Assembly (NCBI RefSeq): GCF_905220365.1
Contig: NC_061133.1
Location: forward strand, 13,010,171-13,074,170
Reading direction: 5' to 3'
From: Vanessa cardui
Taxonomy: Eukaryota > Arthropoda > Insecta > Lepidoptera > Nymphalidae
DNA length: 64,000 bases
The notes under the pieces are model-generated. The model made no database searches. It saw only the letters and a list, made by a program, of their open reading frames with translations, and was not told where the DNA came from. The first letter of the stretch is position 1, and every line of letters starts with the position of its first letter. The position numbers and the translations under genes are program-made. This document shows, in pieces, positions 1 through 12,502 of the stretch.

Positions 1-888
1 AGTAATCGCTTTTAAAACGACAGAACTTATTATCACTTAAGTAATCCTCCGTGAAGCGTCTTCATGATATTCAATTAGCTTTATTAGAATATCAGAAAAG
101 CTAAATTATCCACTTAGCCTCTTTGCAAGCGGCGTTAAATTAATCAATAAAAATAAATGGCGCGTCTGTATGAAATGATCACATTAATATAATCTATTTT
201 AATTATGGACGGGATCGCGCTTGATGAATTAAGGTTTCATTTCAAATGGAGCCTGAGATGCTGAGTCCTTATTTAAAATTAGAAGAGACTTAGAATCGTT
301 AGAAATATTTATCAAAGGGTCACTCTTTAAAACAACGTTTAACATCAAAGAGCAATACCCATGGTAATTCCCTTAATATGTATATTTATTACATACTTTG
401 GTCAGGTTTATCGACAAATTATTTGGTAACTTGACTAAGAAAATCCTTATGAACATTATAGCAATAGTAAACTTCACTCAACAATCAGACACAAAAAAGT
501 ATATAAAAATCAGATGTACAATCTTACTTTATCAATTAGGTTCTAATGAGAAAATTTGAATTCAAATCCTTATGAAATTGATAATAGCTAGTTTTCATAT
601 AATTTGAAGCGTCAATATTTTAGATTTGTCCGGGTCGATATGAAAGTCTTCGGTTAAATGTAGAAATAAATTCGAATATCGGTAATTCTTAAAAGATAAT
701 TAATCAAAGTTATTATACCTTTTAACATACATATTTCTCTTTTGTACGTTGTGTAATTAACTGTCAATTAAGTATGTTTTTGAAGATGTTATCTCTTACA
801 ATTAGCGTGTTTCAATGAAAAATAGTTGGATGAAATATTTAATTAGCTAAAGCATGAGCAGTCTTTTGCGATACAAGTACAATACAAT

Positions 889-1090
889 TTTATGGTATAA
901 TTGGCAGACGAGCAAGTGACCCTATCTGATAGTAAGCGGCCACCAGTGTCCATAGACAATCACCATCGACCAGTGCTCCAACATTTTTCGCAGCTAAGCT
1001 GTCCCTTATGCCTGTTACATTTGTTTCTTGGGGGTAAAATGAGTTGGCTTTACCTACCTAGACGGCTTTGCACAAAATTCTACCACCAAA
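889..1090 (-). mobile_element. SINE family A, degenerate copy
   Basis: TTATGGTATAATTGGCAGACGAGC matches the poly(A)-side end of family A (full copy at 61.3 kb) in its first and last parts. CCATAGACAATCACC and CTAGACGGCTTTGCACAAA mark the middle and head. Many substitutions and small deletions make this an old insertion. Confidence 0.6.
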
Positions 1091-3237
1091 TCAATACTAA
1101 ATAATTACTCAAAGTCGCTCTTGTTACCTATTTATATGGTATGCAATTTTAACTTGGTGAACGAGAGACATTTGCGGATAAAAACACAAATTAATAACAT
1201 TTAATTAATTGTATAATTTCTATATGAAAGTCACTAAAACTGTACCAAACTTCCGCTCCTATTCGAAGCGAGTCGATTATGTAAAACATTTTTCTTATAA
1301 TTAACCTAAAATAACAATTTAGAAAAAACACCGAGCAAGTTCTAAATTAGCTACACTTACCTCAATCGTTTCACCTAGTTTTCGTAACAATGAAATAAAA
1401 CAACGCCGAAATAAAAGGAGATCAAAGTATGACCGGCTGACGAGAAACAGCAAGAATAACAATTACGGAGCTGTAATGTAATTTGATAATTAAGTATGAA
1501 AACTGTGGGAAGAGTTCCCATTACCGACACGATACACAAAAGTTAGATAACACCTGACGCTTCCGAGGTTTGCGTACGAATACAGTTAGCGTGTAATGTT
1601 TTCTTACCTTATCGTCATATGGGAAATCCGGTAAGACCCAATGGCTTCCTCGAGCTACGTGCGTCTGATGTAATACTCGACGATTACGCCTTTTTATCGA
1701 GATAGTGCTTTCTTTATTATAATACAATGTATAAAGAATACGGAAGACAATGAGACGGATTTTTCGCTGTCATTATATATGTATCCGTATTTTATAACAT
1801 GACTTCGGAATTTCGTAATTAGAAATAATTTCTATGTCAGAATATACAAGTTATAATAATTTAAATGATGTAATATTAAATTGTGCTGCATGAGATTCCA
1901 GCACGTACGAGGAAATGTGTTCTTTGTACTGTGAATAATGGTCCTCTCATGATGATAAAGCTCTTTAGCATCCCTTTCATATCCCGCTAACATACGTCCC
2001 ATATCATTTATAACGCTGGATGCCCGTTAGTCTGACCCAGGGCTGCGGGGACGCGGTCGCAATTAGCGCTGCGCATGCGCGGTCATGTCGCGATAGCCCG
2101 GCTAACCCGACGTTCCGGAGTCGACGTGACAGGTCGAAGACGGTACTTGACAACCGCTTGACAGGCGCATCCTTTCATATGCTCTTGACATGATAAGGCA
2201 AATTAGATTAGAGATATATTTGGGTAATTGCATATTTCCTGTATATCTTGGATTACAATTTAGACTTTAGAATTTTTATATTATTCAGAAGTCTAACTTC
2301 ATTTATAACCCTGAATTGTTATTTCTGAAGAAGCTGGACAAATTATACTCTGATAAATAACAATTTGCCAGAGATTGGTCGATAGTTCCTTGCACATTGG
2401 CTGTCGTGACTAGCATCTTTTATTGTATTGAACATCAGTTCTTAGACGATTTGAGTGGTACCAATAATAACAGATTCCTGACAGCGTATCTTTGGAATTC
2501 TTGATTTTATTTTATTTGAACTTCGAATAGATTGTATACATTGTGTACTAATTGTCAACAATAAAAATGTAAATGAGAACATAATGAATAGAATACCGAT
2601 TCGCTTTACTTGGTCATATATGGTATAGAATATAGAATTTGTTTCGACATAACGAGCTGAGACGTGCGAGTGCGAATGGTTCACCAATTTAAGGTCGGGC
2701 TGCGAGCCATGGAAAGTGCTAAACTCGGAGTTTCTCTGAATTATCGAATCAGAAAGACAATTCAACAGAAAACTTACCTAGCCTAGAGAGCATGCAAGTT
2801 AAAGGGATAGGTGGATCTGGTTGATGACAATCGTAGTTGCCGAAAATAAAATCCAAAGATTGGCAACAATGCCGTATTCTAATATATAATAATACATATA
2901 CATGTATAAGCTTTTCTTATGTTCAGTAGTTTATCAGAACGATCAAGCAAATGTTTATTCTTTACCACATTATACATAGCATATTTAACTTGCGTTATCT
3001 ACCCACCATGGTGGACCCACTCTTCCATAACATCGTGTGTTATACAATCAGTTAAAGAATAAGGAAACGAAAAACTGAACGCTGGATGATAACTGATGAT
3101 GATTTGTAATCTATTGTCATACTTTCCAAGTCTTTAGCGTTACAAAGTTCTGTATCAGTGGTAGAACCACTGGACTATTTATCTTATAAGAGGAAATTAT
3201 GAAGGTTATTTTACCATGCAGATCCACTGTATGTTAC
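1091..3237. other. Unique AT-rich intron sequence
   Basis: Apart from the GC-rich island at 2.0-2.2 kb, nothing recognisable was seen. A short hairpin CAGTGGT-AGA-ACCACTG lies at 3156-3172. Confidence 0.4.
2035..2170. promoter_or_regulatory. GC-rich island with NRF1/Ewg-type palindrome
   Basis: A sharply GC-rich, CpG-rich block in AT-rich surroundings contains GCGCATGCGC at 2071-2080, which fits the NRF1 family (Ewg in flies) binding site. No repeat match was seen. It may be a promoter or enhancer; no core promoter motif was convincingly seen. Confidence 0.35.
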
Positions 3238-3302
3238 AAGGATTTAAATCCACGATCATCGTGTTCTATCTGGGTTCCCACTGGGCCATCTCAGTTCAAT
3301 AA
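3238..3302 (-). mobile_element. tRNA-derived SINE family B, head fragment
   Basis: ATTTAAATCCACGATCATCG and CCCACTGGGCCATCTCAGTT match the pol III promoter end of family B (B box and A box on the minus strand). Confidence 0.5.
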
Positions 3303-4074
3303 TCTCGGTCCTCCTGTATCGGCCATTAATAATTACGGCGATACTTGCATCTTCATAACAAAAGATTATCTTCAACTTCACGTGAGTTGTTGACATGATT
3401 CGTATTTCCAATGTTTTGTTTCAGATTTCCACGGTGAACGTAATCTGTGGAACTGTAACACTTTGTCGTATTTTCAAAGATTATATTGTCATTTGCGGAT
3501 TGCGCGATTTTATTCGTAACACGCGAAAGTATGTTCTGCGCCTCTGATGTGCCAATGGCGTTTATGAAGCCTAATGAAGTGCCGCAAATGGCTTAATCTA
3601 ACATAATTTACGCAAGGTGTTGTTTGGATTATTCATTTAAGCTCTTTCATTTATATATTCTTTCTTTGGTTTTCGACGGTTGCTCGAGGCGTTTTCAATT
3701 GTTTACATAGATGATTGTGCGGTTAGACAACGGTTTGACAATTTTGTTTGTTATTTTTGCGGTTAGGCTATATTCGACTACACAGCCTTTTATTTCCTCT
3801 AATGATAATAACAAGTATGTTGTTTTATTTTGATGTGTATTGATTTGCTTTTTTTGTTATTAGAAATTGGAATGTTATTTAGTTATGTTGTAATGTTGTT
3901 CTTTATTTAAAAAAAATGGCATTTTTTTAAATTTACAAAAATATTATATTCGATTTATTTTCAGCCTAAAATTAAACGTACAATACATTCTTAACAGCAC
4001 TTTGTTGTTGTTTATTTTAAATGGTTAGTAAACTTATTGAAAAGCGATTATTATTAGAATAACGGATCGTTGTG

Positions 4075-4200
4075 ACGCAATCGTCCCTGGCGCTCGGCGC
4101 ACGCGCATCGCTAACCGCGTTAGCGACGTCGTGATAACCGCTCGCATTTCGCTGTTGATTTCTCACTTGTTTAGTGCGTACTTGTGACTGTGGAACAAAC
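4075..4200. promoter_or_regulatory. GC-rich unique island
   Basis: CGCTCGGCGCACGCGCATCG and AACCGCGTTAGCGACGTCGT are CpG-dense. The second includes an inverted pair (CGCTAAC and GTTAGCG). There is no long open frame and no repeat match. Confidence 0.3.
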
Positions 4201-4883
4201 TAGCTATAATAGAATACCTTCACATGATCGTTTTCAGCTCCGTCACGCATTATTGTACTTACATGTAACCTACATTAATCGTTTATCGAATCGAATATTT
4301 TTTTATACATTTTATTCATAGATATATAAATATCGAGCTCATAATCGATTACATTCAGATGATAACATTTTGGCTTAACAAACAAAATAACATCAAAATT
4401 TATCATGTTAATTGTTCCGTGGGTTTTTGACAATAATAAATGACCTATGAGTAACATTCGTTTAATTCTGTATACGCATCTTGCGTTCAAAATCTCACTT
4501 CTAACCATATCATGGCTTTGAGGTTTTTAAGGCTATTTTAGGAGGTAGAAACTGTATTAAAATTTTCAGTGGCATTCGAAATGTTATTTACCAAACTAAA
4601 AAGATATAATTAAAATAAAAAAATTATGTATTTAAATTTACAACATAAACCAAACAATGTACTTGATGTATTGCGTTAGTCAAAATAAATAGCAAGTGTC
4701 GAGTCTAAAATACGTGAGGCATAGATTACATCGGACTCCCACGTAACGGCACGTGACCACCTGCTACAACTGTGAATTGTTACAACGGAATATATACTAT
4801 ATACTAGCTAGTTAAGAAGAAATAAAATTAAATACAGTTAAACGATGATATACTCGTACTGATGATAGGGTGATATGTCTATT

Positions 4884-5217
4884 TGGTGTTAGGGCTTTGT
4901 GCAAGCCCGCCTCGGTATGTACCACCCTCTCCACCACAAATATTCCACCGCAAAACAGTGATACTTAGTATAATAACAACTATTTTTGTCACATTTATTC
5001 AAATTGAAATTAAACAAAAAAACTCATCAGATATTCTACCACACAAACTGCAGTACTGTATTGTTGTGTTCCGGTTTAAAGGGTGAATAAGGAATGATGG
5101 ACATAACAGCTTAGTACCCAGGTCAGGTGATACATTAGCAATGTAAGGAATAATTCGTGTCATTAGCACCTATGTTCTAGGCAGTGATATTTACTATACA
5201 CCCATGCCCGTTCGCCC
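4884..5217 (+). mobile_element. SINE family A, copy with internal duplication
   Basis: The head GGGCTTTGTGCAAGCCCG (4892-4909) and the tail are recognisable. The part with the ATTCTACCGCCAAACAACAG motif occurs twice, at about 4925-4970 and 5020-5065, around some 50 bases of AT-rich unrelated DNA. The rest (GTTGTGTTCCGGTTTAAAGG and onward) is decayed. Confidence 0.6.
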
Positions 5218-5299
5218 AAATTAATAAAAAATGGTGGTCGCACCAATGCAGTCTCCTTTTGTCTGTGACTTGGTCATCGTGGTATTCTCTAGATAGATT

Positions 5300-5410
5300 C
5301 AGCGACCGTGTGTGATGTTAGTGTTCAAGCGCATGCGCAGACACAGGTGCATTATCCCTCACACTCATAACGCGATGCGACGGCAATCTGATATCTAATA
5401 GAGCAGCGAA
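5300..5410. promoter_or_regulatory. Small GC-rich island with NRF1/Ewg-type palindrome
   Basis: GCGCATGCGC lies at 5329-5338 within AAGCGCATGCGCAGA, followed by ATAACGCGATGCGACGGC. It is just downstream of a SINE A copy but not part of it. Confidence 0.35.
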
Positions 5411-7854
5411 GATCTTATTAAAGTTTCTAATAAATATTACAGAAATCTGCTCGAGAAATAAAATTGTGTGGCCGAGAAGAAAATACAACTGTGCTCGTTA
5501 TATTAGATAATGAGGAGATAATTGAATTATATTCTATTCATAACAATAATAAACGGTATGTTAAGAAATCCTCTCAAATCACTGTGTCATATACTTTTCT
5601 CAGGCATAATAGGTATACTCTGATTCCAGGACAAATGGAAATATATTAAAGCAATCAATGATTATTAAAAATCGACCAATTAAATCCATAATAACAAAAA
5701 ATATAGTCTTGAACCAAAATTTATTAATATATGGTAATTACGAAAAAAAGTACTAATTATTGGTGATTAATATTTTACAGGAAACATTCTTATAGAGAAA
5801 GTCAAAATCCATGTTAATGGCTTAAAATTGAAAACGCAAAAACTTTAATTTAGCACTAAAATACTCACCTCGCTACGATTCAAATAAATTTACGACCGAT
5901 ACGATATTATGGACGCAATAAATTGTAATTACAAGCAATTACGGTAGACAACGATGTCTAGAGGCGTGTAGCCTAATTTATTGCCTAATTAGAGCTTACG
6001 TTCGACGAAATAGGTCAGAACCGTGTCAGGAAACAACCAAATAACTACGAGCTACTTTCACCCAAATTCAAAAGGCAGTAACGTACAAATCCCAATAAGG
6101 AATCGTCGAAGGTTACGCAACGGCCTAATGAATGGAAAGCAGGTGAATGTTGCTATGTAGAGTATTTAAAGGATATAATTTTTCTCTTTTAATTGGCTCA
6201 CTGTAATGTACGCTATGCGCTCAGCCTGCTGCTGCTGGTCTTAAAAGATTTATTTCGGATTCTCGATGGACTGCACAAGGAGATTGTGGGAAGTAATCGC
6301 AAATCAATTGATTAAATGTCTCAAATAAAAATTGATTCCTGATAATAATAGCAAAAGATGAAATAGGATAATTTAGCAAGTGTGGTGTTAACATATTTAT
6401 TAGTCTATATTAATATTATAAATTTGAAAGTAACTCCGGCCAACCGAACCGAATTTGATGAAATTTGGTTTGAAGCTGACTTGAATTGACTCCAAGAAAG
6501 GACAAAGGCTACTTTTGTTGCCTGACACATGACAATCAACACCCTAAAACGCGAGCGAACCCGCAGACAACTACTAACTAGTAACAGATATTTTTGGAAA
6601 CAATATCGAAACAAAACATTATTAACCGTAACGTACTTTCATTAAAAAAGACATTAACATTTCTTTATGTCAGGTAATTTCACTTAAGGTAAAAGAATTC
6701 ATTGGACGTATTACACACGGAGCCGGCAAATTATTGCATACACTATCAAGACAGCAAAATTGCCGAAAAGCTGTGTCGCAATCATGAATCGAGATTACAT
6801 ATAGCGAGATTGGTGAAAAAACCTCTGTAGGTCAGTGAACAGGTCCCCTGGCATTTAACAAGAGGCACCGAATTAAATTATATGAGATACGTGCATCGGA
6901 AAGCAAACATTGCAAAATTGAGCGTTATGCTAAAATATGGCTGAAATTATCGTCGAGTAGTTTAAGGAAATAAAAGATTTAACGTTGATTGAAGCGAACG
7001 ATTCAGAATTGGTAAATTCATTTTGCTGAAGTGTTTTTTATCAATTTTCAAAGTTATTTATGATATACATCTTGATTTGTAATAGACTCAAAATAATCAA
7101 AATTCGAACAATCAAAATTATTAGCGTAATATTATGCAAATGTTTATCAGCCATATGATATGCTAATATTGAATTTAAGACGACAATACAATTCAACTAC
7201 TACTTGTCAAATCTCTCGATTTACATACGTACATGCGTGGACCAAAATTTGGGCCGACTGGTCAGCGGCTGTCACGTCAAGATTAACAGCGCACTTGTTA
7301 TGGTCAGCGATGGCAGGTGAGTTATTTACGGTACAGAATCTCGTTTTCATTGAAGCAACCGTAACAGTAGATTCGGTAAATTTCTCCCTGAACAATGGGA
7401 CAGAATTACAAATGGAGTCACTTATATGCCCTTATTGTAGAATTATATCCGTATTCTATTTACGGTCTGGAATCGAAATACATTTCGAACGTCATCCTCG
7501 AATCCGAAAGGCATCTTTAAAGATTGAATCGCTGACGATCTTTTGGAAGTTTTTCCTCTGATATTTGGTTTGTTTTCATTCCTTATACAGTTTTAAATAC
7601 ATCTTAGTGCTCGAAGTTGGTGGTGCATTCTCGATATAAGATAGATAGGGTTATAATTTCTTACTTCGTATATATAAACAAAAAACAATCAAACAGTATA
7701 TAAAATATAAAAAAGTTAGTTAGTGGTTATACAAAGGTTATTATACAATTAATGAGTTTATGATCGATAGCACACCTTGGGAATGAAACGATCGCCTCCT
7801 GGCTATTTCATCTCATATTAAATTGTTTATTTATATAATACATAAGACAAACAA
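5411..7854. other. Mostly unique intron sequence
   Basis: Only the family E copy at 6.4 kb was recognised. The 133-codon frame at 7160-7561 lacks protein character, although ATGGCAG|GTGAGT at 7308-7320 matches a 5' splice site. Confidence 0.35.
6398..6592 (-). mobile_element. Repeat family E copy, reverse orientation
   Basis: AATATTATAAATTTGAAAGT, CCGAATTTGATGAAATTTGG and AAACGCGAGCGAACCCGCAG are the reverse complement of family E landmarks, ending near CTAACTAGTA. Confidence 0.55.
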
Positions 7855-8008
7855 AAAAAAAAAAAACCCGCTGAGTTTCTTTCGCCGGTTCTTCTGAGGT
7901 CAGGGTATTTTCTTTCCGAACCGGTGTTAGTGTTTCAATTGACCATCAATAAGAAAGTGTAATGCACTATATTGAATAAAGTTATTTGAATTTGAATTTA
8001 AAAAAAGT
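7855..8008 (+). mobile_element. LINE 3' tail fragment
   Basis: After an A-run the sequence reads CCCGCTGAGTTTCTTTCGCC, then GGTTCTTCTGAGG and TCCGAACCGG, and ends in GAATTTGAATTT. This is the standard 3' end of lepidopteran jockey/CR1-like LINEs and is related in sequence to the tail of the minus-strand copy at 22.6 kb. Only the UTR survives. Confidence 0.65.
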
Positions 8009-8477
8009 GTGCGAATATACGAGCTAATAAAGCACTCGAAAACATTCCCAATTACGTGTGCATATACGAAATTGAAATGGTAATCAGTGAATAGGCATTC
8101 ATCAGCGACTTGTTTGGCTGCGAACGCTATTCAGTGGCAATCTGCGCTCACATCTAACATCGAGTTTTGGGCCGCGATGAGGTTTTTAGATTAGATCACG
8201 CGATGCGAATGTTTTACGACTGGTTCCGATGTCGTAACCCTGTAATACGAGTAGGTAATACTGTGCTTCGAATGAAATATACGTTGAGGCGTGTTCTCAC
8301 TGCCGAATCTGTGCTCTTTGAAGCTTTTTTTAATTCAATATATTTTTATAAAAAAATTACTTCTCGTGTCAAAGAGAATATGTTTCTGGATTGACGGGTG
8401 TAAATGTGTCAGAATTGTGATGTGATACGTAAGATAATATAGAGATATTTTTTGTTTTTTAGTTTAGTTGATTACAA

Positions 8478-8722
8478 AATGAACTAAATAAATAAATAAA
8501 TTGGATAACATCATATACATTACTCTGATCCCAATGTAAATAGCTAAAACACTTGTGTTATGGAAAATCAGAAGTAACGGCACCACAAACACCCAGACCC
8601 AAGACAACATAGAAAACTAATTAATTTTCTACATCGACTCGGCCGGGAATCGAAATCGGGACCTCGGAGTGGCGTAGTCATGAAAGCCAGTGTACACAGT
8701 ACTCGACCACAGAGATCGTCGT
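8478..8722 (-). mobile_element. tRNA-derived SINE family C, near full-length
   Basis: On the minus strand it begins with the degraded tRNA-like head (ACTCGACCACAGAGATCGTC on plus), has a B-box region GGGAATCGAAATCGGGACCT on plus, and ends with GATGTTATCC and a (TTTA)n tail. The B box has lost one consensus base. Confidence 0.7.
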
Positions 8723-9149
8723 TCAAAACTCGCTGGTCAGTTCTAACGTGTTCTACGAACTGAGCTCAGTCGACATATAACAATGTGTACCCTACATTAC
8801 ATTATACAGTTAGCACTAAGCCTTAATGTTGCTTAACCGTAATGATATCTGCTTAGTTGACAAATCGCCACTTGGTCGGTATTCGATTACCTTCCAGATA
8901 TGTTAATAGCAGTTCTGAAGGGTACGATTGCATTAGATTCTCGCTAATGACGATCCTTCCCGAAAATGATATCTGATCTTGTGTTGAAACATGCAGCAAA
9001 CGATCTGTAATGTAATTATGTTTAACGTGTAATGTGTAAACAGCAATTTGCAGCAGAAGCAATGATTTCATTAGTGTATAGTTCATTTTGTATTTTTTAT
9101 TATATTTTAAGTTTCATATTTTGTATAACCATACTGCTTAAATTATGGA

Positions 9150-9288
9150 ATATACTAATATTATAAATTCGAAAGTACGTCTGTCTGTTTCTCTGTCTGT
9201 GTGTGGAAGGATAGAACTAACAGTTAACTCGCTACAGTTACATTTAACCCTTAAAACGCGAGTGAAGCCGCGTGCAATAACTAGTCTT
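9150..9288 (-). mobile_element. Repeat family E copy, reverse orientation
   Basis: ACTAATATTATAAATTCGAA, GTCTGTCTGTTTCTCTGTCT and AAAACGCGAGTGAAGCCGCG, ending AACTAGT, directly abut the family F element that starts at 9289. The CTAGT junction looks like one element end next to another. Confidence 0.55.
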
Positions 9289-9559
9289 TACATAGTATAA
9301 AATCGCTTTTTTGTCCCTTTGTACGCTTAAATCTTTAAAACTACGCAACGTATTTTGATGCGGTTTTTTTAATAGATAGAGTAATTCAAGAGGAAGGTTT
9401 TTGTATAATACATGAACAATATAGTTAAAAAAAGTAATATAGTAAATAGTAAAATACTGATAATTTTAGAAGTTTGCAATGTGATGTCGTAAATAAAAAA
9501 AATACTGTAGTATATTTAGTATCAGTATTGCACCCGTGCGAAGCCGGGCGGGTCGCTAG
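9289..9559 (+). mobile_element. Helitron-like non-autonomous element (family F)
   Basis: It ends with a short GC-rich hairpin region (GCACCCGTGCGAAGCCGGGC then GGGTCGCTAG) and the next base is T, which fits the Helitron rule of CTRR ending before T. The body has AACGTATTTTGATGCGG and AGAGGAAGGTTTTTGTATA, shared with the other family F copies. Confidence 0.6.
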
Positions 9560-10307
9560 TAATATTATAAAAGTCGTTTTTCAAAATAAGGACTATTATT
9601 CTTTATTTAACAGACAGTAGGCAATGCGAGATTTGATTAATGCAGTCTACAGCGTCAATTTATATGAGCACTTACCACATGTGTCATAGCTTCGTCTACC
9701 ATCTTGCTGTTTAAAAAGCGTCATGTAACAACTATTGTTTGCAGTCAAAACCAATTTTACAATTTATTTTCCTTTGTTTGTTGTTAATTCCCTATCCCAT
9801 CGTTCAATAATTTTCTATAACTGTAAATTAATTCTGCCGTGTAATAAATACTGTCAAACTTGATGTTATTACCATATATATAAAATAAAATTGTAAACGT
9901 GATGTGTGTATGCAAATAATAATGTTTTTCGAAAAGGTTAATGGAAATTTATGAATAAGACAAAAAAAGTATTTTTGTTTATATATGTATATCTTGTTTG
10001 CAAAACGTTCGTTTTGTTTACATCTGATTAGAACGGCGATACCGCTTACACTAAATTGATGATTATTAATCAACTATAAACCCAAAAAGACTTATCTTTA
10101 TATTGTAATTATTTAAAATTAAATGTCATATATTATTTAGATTCATTTCTTTGTAACATTATACACGCATAAATCGATGAGACATAAAAAAATTCGATGA
10201 ATTTTAATGATATTCCATAACCACAGACTATAAATATTTTCTAATAGAGGTCTGCACACGCCTGTCACCTTCAGAGTGTTGTAATAATCTTACTCCCGAA
10301 TTAGAAA

Positions 10308-10590
10308 TTAATTAAACCAATGCGAAATGAAATATAGACTAGTTTTCACCCGTTGCTTCTCTTGCATTTTAGAGCCATTTTTTTCTCGCTGAGAAAACGC
10401 GTTAAGTGCTTCCCCCACGTGATGGAAAGTGAGGAGGGTCTGTGGGACACCCCGGAGCCCTGGACGCCGAGTGCGCCCAAGTACACCTGGTTTACCCACT
10501 AAAAAACCAGCGGTACCCTCTCCGTCTTTCGGCGGGCGCCACGGGATCGCTTACGCATGCTCCCGTGACGAATATGCGTAGAGCCTGTGT
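10308..10590 (-). mobile_element. GC-rich retroelement-type fragment
   Basis: On the minus strand the segment reads through a GC-rich block (CGGCGTCCAGGGCTCCGGGG) that gives an open frame with GRTRRPGLRGVPQTLLTFHH, followed by a Lys/Glu-rich stretch. Before it, GATCCCGTGGCGCCCGCCGA is a motif remembered from repeated lepidopteran DNA. Its composition departs sharply from the flanks. The family is not certain; a LINE or LINE-derived non-autonomous repeat is most likely. Confidence 0.45.
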
Positions 10591-11029
10591 TTCTCATTAG
10601 GTTTCAAACTTCATAAAAAATTACATCAAACGATGTTCATTGGTTTGATCTATGAGAAGACATCTTAGTCCAGCAGTGGAAAATTTATAGGTTGTTAGTT
10701 GTAATGTTGTTCGTTTGCTCACCTTAAAATAAATGTAAATCTTAATTTCCAGTTCCCAGGCGTTAATCAATAAACTGCATATAATACAATCTCCGCATTC
10801 AATGCCTATGTGAATAAAGAGCCGGCTTCTCATAGCCGCTTGCGGTCGAGACTGTGCTGTATAATATGTTATGTAAATATAACGTTAATATAATCACTTT
10901 AATGCTAATTATTTCCGTTCGATTTAATTAATTGCGAATATATTTTGCTACAAACATGTTAATAATAACTGTATGTTTAAGTTTACGCATAAAGTCGCTA
11001 AAGGTATTAATGTTCTTTCATCATCATTA

Positions 11030-11282
11030 CATAGTATAAAACAAAATCGCTTACCTCTGTCTGTATATATGTATGTATGCTTAGATCTTTAAAATTAAGC
11101 AACGGATTTAATGCAGTTTTTTTAATAGATAGTGTTTCGAGAGGAAGGTTTTTGGTATATAATATATGGACAATATAGTAAATAAAATTTGATAATTTTA
11201 GAGGTTTCTAGTGTGATGTCTTAGACAAACAAATTCTGTAGTATATTTGGTATCAGCATTGCACCCGTGGCTGGGTAGCCAG
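11030..11282 (+). mobile_element. Helitron-like non-autonomous element (family F), diverged
   Basis: It shares TTTTTTTAATAGATAGTG, GAGAGGAAGGTTTTTGGTAT and AGTATATTTGGTATCAGCAT with the 9.3 kb copy. The terminal hairpin is partly deleted (GCACCCGTGGCTGGGTAGCC). Confidence 0.55.
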
Positions 11283-11984
11283 TATTTAATAATAACATAA
11301 ATAGTGTTACGGAAACGCGAATAAAAAAAAATCGAATTTTAAAAGTGAAATATTTAAATTACTTTTTGTTTTTTTTTTTTTCACTCGAGTGAGCCTAAAA
11401 TATCGATAGCTAATTTATTAGAAAAGATTCAAACATGAACGCATTTTTGAACACGGTCGGTTCGAAGTTTGCCTTATCGTTCGAATCATAGTTTTACTTT
11501 AACAGACAAATATGAAAACCATTAATATATGGGATACATTACAATATTTACAACTATAAACATCGACATATATAGCTTTACTTAGTAACCTTTATTTAAA
11601 GATATTCGCGACGATAAGGATGTAAGTTCAAGGTCGAATTTGAGTGCGAAATTTTTATATGTATTTTAACTTCAATTTGGAAAGGTAATAAACACTTCAA
11701 GAATTATAAACGATTCAATACAATGGTGTATTGAGCCCATCTAATATAACCGACTAAATCCCTTGTACTTGGATTTACACTGGCTCACTCATAAATAATA
11801 CTGACTTTTGTATAATGATTTGTTACAATATATAATTTACTTATACATATAGTAACGTAATATATTACACTAAGTAAAATTTTAGTATTATATATTATAG
11901 ATATTTTCCTCAGAACCGTAGAAAATATGAAACCATCGCGTTTCGAAGAAAGTTTTTTTTTTTTAAAAAACAATTTCAATAAAA

Positions 11985-12012
11985 TATTATTCTCTTTATT
12001 GCAGGTAAGGCA
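11985..12012 (+). other. Candidate recursive splice (ratchet) site, upstream intron
   Basis: CTCTTTATTGCAG|GTAAGG places a complete 3' splice site directly against a complete 5' splice site, with the zero-length junction at 12004/12005. The upstream stretch is pyrimidine-biased and has A-containing branch-point-like positions. Juxtaposed AG|GTAAG sites are the hallmark of recursive splicing in long Drosophila introns. This one lies about 20 kb upstream of the PH exon inside an intron of at least 32 kb. It is not inside a recognised repeat. Chance occurrence in 64 kb is possible. Confidence 0.5.
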
Positions 12013-12284
12013 TCAGTCATCGTAAGCCGCTTCTTCTGAACGCGAAGCTGCAAATTTAAATTTTAAGTGGTTGGCCGAGATCAAGTGAAACTCTGACAAC
12101 GCCATGTTTGTTTTTATGTATCGTAAATTTAGTTAATCGTGGGAAACTTGAAGGGTTTAAGAATATCGATGGAGATTGGTACTGGTTATGAATTATATTT
12201 ATATATAATACATTGTCTAATGGTATTTAATAAGAGTACAGTGAAGTTAGGCATGTTAACGTCTCTCTACTAGAGAGAAAGAGC

Positions 12285-12502
12285 TTGGCTCTCTTTTCAA
12301 GAGATGATTTGGAGTCTACTCCACCACCAAAATCCAATGCGTGTAGCTGGGTACACTAGACAGACCCTCAACCACCACGTGCAAGTATCTTCACCACCGC
12401 GCGAGATGAATAATAATTACAAATTAAGTACATGAATTCAATGGTGCTTGTCCGGAATTGAACTCTGAAAAATCGGCTAAGATTTACTGGGCCCTCAAGG
12501 CA
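12285..12502 (-). mobile_element. tRNA-derived SINE family B, degenerate
   Basis: GAGTCTACTCCACCACC, CAAATTAAGTACATGAATTC, ATGGTGCTTGTCCGGAATTG and TTTACTGGGCCCTC follow the family B order. The A and B boxes have lost key bases. Confidence 0.5.

Noticed and set aside
7160..7561. 133-codon plus frame as a gene
   Set aside because: No domain features, no acceptor at its start, and the opposite strand is also open over part of it.
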